64,000 nucleotides of DNA from Hypomesus transpacificus (Eukaryota > Chordata > Actinopteri > Osmeriformes > Osmeridae), in NCBI RefSeq assembly GCF_021917145.1, contig NW_025813796.1:1092911-1156910 (forward strand). Direction: 5' to 3'. Positions 61,268 to 64,000 of this stretch are shown piece by piece (position 1 is the stretch's first letter; each line of letters opens with the position of its first letter). The translations under genes were made by a program, and so were the position numbers. Under the pieces are notes generated by a model. The model worked only from the letters and a program-made list of their open reading frames with translations. It was not told the origin of the DNA and ran no database searches.

Positions 61268-62556
61268 GAGAGGAGCGAAGAACACGCAGCGCACCGACAG
61301 CCAGTCATGTGCAACAATTTAGAGATACGCAGGGAGAGATCAACACAAGTAAGGTGTGATCTGCAGTGTCAAAGTCCAGAGGGCAAAGCGTGCAAAGTTT
61401 GAAGTTGAGTCACTACTCGCGTAACACTACTGGTTTGCTTCTGAATGAACATTAATGCCCTAGAACTATTCCATTAAGCAAAAGTTCATGTAAACAACAA
61501 ATAAACCTATTACTGAGTACCCTTCTGTAATATGGGGATGTGTAGCAATCTGACTGATGAATGACTTGAACCCATCTTCAACACAGTCACAAAAGCCTTT
61601 TGTATGTTAGTAAAACAACACATTAATTGAAAAAAAGACTAGAGGAGAGGAATTTTTATTGTCGGTGTACTGTCCAGGCAACAAGCACTATCGTAAGATT
61701 ATGAGAATGTCCTTTTGGTCTAAAAGTTTGGGTCAGTGTGCAGATGTCTATGTTATCTGATGACTATGTTTTCTATGTTTTCAAGCAGTTAACCTCTGCC
61801 ACTGGAGAGAGCTATAATCCTGTGCCTTTCTATCTGAGCAAATATGAAGGAGTCACAAAAGCAATCATCCTTTAATTTAGAACGTTTTAATCTTTTCAAA
61901 ACTCATTGTTTATAACGTTCACTCGTGTTAACAATGACACCTGCTGATGCACTCTGATTCTACAACATTAACTGTACATATGCTGTACACATAAAACATT
62001 AAATTTCATATTATGAACAACTTATCATTTTTTTGAAATTTCATCTGCTTTTAGGTTGTGAAATAAGTTTAAATGTTATTTTATAACATTAACTTTACAT
62101 ATAAAACATTTTATTTCATATTATTCACTTATTTTTATTCTTTAAAAATAGCATTTGCTTTTACATTTAAATTTAGCAGATGCTTTTATCCAAAGCGACT
62201 TTCAAGAGAGAGCTTAACAAAAGTGTATAGGTCAATGATCATAAACAACAAATTAGCTCCAAACATCACGGGTAGCCAAAACATGAAGCATGCAATGTGA
62301 AAAAGCAAATCAGTGCCAATGGTTAGAACCAGAAGACCATGTAGTTAAACAAATTACAGTTAAACAACATGATCCTCGAAAGTGCTAGTGTACCTGGAGG
62401 AAAGCAAGCAACAATAATGTAATTCACAGCGATTACAAATAGTTAAATCAGTTACAACTAACCAACAAGAGCAACAATACCCTTTTAGGTTGTGAAATGA
62501 GATTTGTATGCATCTATAGTTTCCAAGGAGCTGTTAAAAACGGCATCAATCTGTCT
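61184..62556. other. UGT upstream region with a local duplication
   Basis: AT-rich intergenic sequence. Two diverged copies of a segment of about 100 bases, at about 61963-62066 and 62084-62165, sit next to each other; the second is interrupted by the LINE fragment at 62160-62479. No gene is seen. Confidence 0.55.
62160..62479 (-). mobile_element. LINE 3' UTR fragment (minus strand)
   Basis: Read on the minus strand it begins TTGTTGCTCTTGTTGGTTAG, as in the 3' UTR of the LINE at 17160-17735. It has GGTACACTAGCACTTTC and ends with AAGTCGCTTTGGATAAAAGC and CTGCTAAATTTAAATG. That terminal block is the same as the tail of the window's SINEs. A short duplication, CTTTTA, borders it at 62158-62163 and 62482-62487. 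Confidence 0.82.
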
Positions 62557-63119
62557 TTACTCTTGGTTTGCTTTTCCAACAGCACTTGCGAATGCAGAAA
62601 CAACACGTTTTATCAGTAGTACAAGAATGAGTCCCACTACAGAAAGCAAGAAAGCTGCTATATCTAAACAGTAGTACCAGGTCAGGTTGTGTGCTTGAAC
62701 CCTTAGGTGCTTGGCCCCCTTGTTGCGCATCACAAACTCGATCCAGAACACAGCTGTGTCCAAAGGTCTCATTGGTTGGTCATGATGGATTCTTGAGAGC
62801 TTCATCATGTTTTCTTTGTACCTGGTGAGAAGATGAAAGAGTAATATGACTGTATTGCAAATGTAAGTTTGCCGTGATATGGTCAATTAAACAAGTCTAT
62901 CCATTTCAAAACTAAAAATGTTGATTAACAGCATCGATTTTCTTGGACTAACAACACTTACGATGGGTCATTAATGACTGCATTGAGACCTTCCACCAAG
63001 TCTTTGGATTGCATCTTGTTGAAGTCTATCATAACCGCAGCTCCCTTGGTTTTCATGTTCATTATGTTGTCAGGTTGGTCAGCAAACAAGGGGATCCCCA
63101 CCATTGGGATGCCGTGGTA
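62557..63119 (-). pseudogene. Broken UGT2 copy: exon 6 and part of exon 5
   Basis: The exon 6 equivalent (about 62557-62821) is very close to the intact neighbour but has a 6-base loss (two codons after NLTWY) and a 1-base loss near 62606. The latter shifts the frame inside the membrane anchor and gives a new C-terminus ending GKANQE. The exon 5 equivalent (about 62965-63119) matches the intact exon up to GGATGCCGTGGTA and then stops abruptly. The intron between them is also alike, so this is a DNA-level tandem duplicate and not a processed copy. Upstream exons are absent in the window, so I call it a pseudogene. Confidence 0.85.
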
Positions 63120-63729
63120 CATTCACCCCCAGAGACGCTGAGCGTCCGAGGCGGGACATCATCTCAGCATTCATCCAATGACCGTATAGTTTCGAAGCAC
63201 TGAAAAAAACGGGACGCTACGGGAATGTATGAGAAGGAAATCAGTCAGTCGACCTGTTAATATATGTAACTGATTACTGATAACGCATTTAAAATGTTAA
63301 CACAGTAGTAAATATTTGACCATTATTTAATTTTTTTATTGCAGAGGAAGCTGAGCTTCCCTTGCAGAAATCGCCACTAAAAAAGATATGATCTTCTCTA
63401 GACGAGACCAATTGATAAACGGCTTGTAAAATGTTTATGTTACACAAAGCTCAAAAAACGATTTTCAAATAAAGGCCCTAAAAATGTGCTCGAGTGCGTT
63501 GCGCGCGCGCATTATTTGGGGAAATCCGTTACTAGTATCACATCAAACACAGGGGAGGGGGGGGGGGGGGGGGGGGTACATGTGACGTGTTTTTGCCATG
63601 AAATAGCCTATCTTAGAAAAACATCGGACCAGCGGGCGAGTCAGAATTTTGTCAAAATAGCTATGATGTCACAAAGCAATGTGTCATTTCTAATGTGTCA
63701 TGTGTGTTGGTCATTATGAGTAAAATAAC
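63120..63729. other. Unrelated sequence joined to the broken UGT exon
   Basis: From 63120 the sequence no longer resembles UGT. It contains the short palindromes GACGCTGAGCGTC (near 63135) and GGAAGCTGAGCTTCC (near 63345) and a run of 20 G at 63557-63576. It may be the 5' part of an inserted mobile element or simply the far side of a rearrangement. Confidence 0.5.
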
Positions 63730-63736
63730 TATAAAA
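63730..63736 (+). promoter_or_regulatory. TATA box (TATAAAA)
   Basis: CTATAAAAG lies about 55 bases before an ATG at 63790. A start site near 63760 would leave a leader of about 30 bases. This is the only clean TATA box paired with an ORF that I found in the window. Confidence 0.55.
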
Positions 63737-63789
63737 GTCAATGTCAACACTGCACTGCAGTCACTTTCTTTTCCAATATAACAGAGAAC

Positions 63790-64000
63790 ATGAGCGGATT
63801 CCCAAAAAAGAAGCGGATGGATAAGAAAAAGAAAGAACGGACACCGGTGGTAAAAAGCGGGCCACAGGTACTGGCTGAACAAAGACGCTTCCGGGAGATG
63901 CAGAAAAGACAAAAGAATGCAGAAACGATAAGTATAATTAAAAGGTGGGTTGACCTAAAAAAGATATTACAGAAGCCGCCTGAAAAGAAGCTGGAAGAGA
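63790..64000 (+). CDS. Unrecognised, very basic open reading frame, truncated by the window edge
   Basis: The frame is open from ATG at 63790-63792 to the window edge (70 codons and one base) without a stop. The product starts MSGFPKKKRMDKKKKER, then VVKSGPQVLAEQRRFREMQK, and contains IIKRWVDLKKILQ. It is rich in Lys, Arg and Glu and is likely helical, with a possible nuclear-localisation cluster at residues 6-17. I do not recognise a family. A TATA box stands upstream, and the segment to its left is a breakpoint in a UGT copy, so it may be the first exon of a gene or an ORF of a mobile element. Confidence 0.4.
   Translation, partial: MSGFPKKKRMDKKKKERTPVVKSGPQVLAEQRRFREMQKRQKNAETISIIKRWVDLKKILQKPPEKKLEE

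Overview
The window is vertebrate nuclear DNA, most probably from a ray-finned fish. The genes are intron-rich with GT-AG splice sites. The intergenic DNA carries tRNA-headed SINEs, hAT-type elements, a LINE reverse-transcriptase remnant and many microsatellites. Every protein-coding gene I could rebuild belongs to a vertebrate family. The species cannot be named from the sequence alone.

Layout. Positions 1-22,400 hold no gene I can support. This part has two near-identical hAT elements that contain a tRNA-like module, two small fold-back elements, one SINE, one LINE remnant and simple repeats. Positions 22,400-25,300 are AT-rich and probably hold the long 3' UTR of mfsd14b (minus strand, 12 coding exons, 25,300-32,507), whose introns carry two SINEs and two hAT-type elements. 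A divergent interval of about 1.1 kb separates mfsd14b from a plus-strand gene of 18 coding exons (33,603-38,483). That gene encodes a kelch-repeat protein with a C-terminal coiled coil, related to Rab9-effector kelch proteins. Next is spin1 (plus, 40,961-42,703), which converges on dnajc25 (minus, 47,356-49,016). Then come ythdc1 (minus, 17 coding exons, 49,946-57,985), a complete UDP-glucuronosyltransferase of the UGT2 type (minus, 58,638-61,183) and a broken second UGT copy (about 62,557-63,119). A TATA-box promoter and a very basic open frame run off the right edge (63,790 onward).

The genes do not form one pathway. They are housekeeping or regulatory vertebrate genes: an orphan MFS transporter, a kelch adaptor, a histone-methyl reader, an ER co-chaperone, a nuclear m6A reader and a detoxification enzyme. 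Human MFSD14B, SPIN1 and DNAJC25 all lie on chromosome 9q, so part of the order may be old synteny. This is recall, not a search result.

The exon models were joined by hand using splice consensus, reading phase and remembered homologues. Each of the six complete models closes in frame from ATG to stop. In ythdc1 the three m6A-cage residues fall at a constant offset from the human numbering, which supports the model. I found no clear new multi-gene system. The most open items are the TATA-driven basic ORF at the right edge, the tRNA-like module inside the paired hAT elements, the duplicated signal-peptide start of the UGT, the unusual number of long G or C homopolymers, and several splice-site oddities in ythdc1 and the kelch gene.
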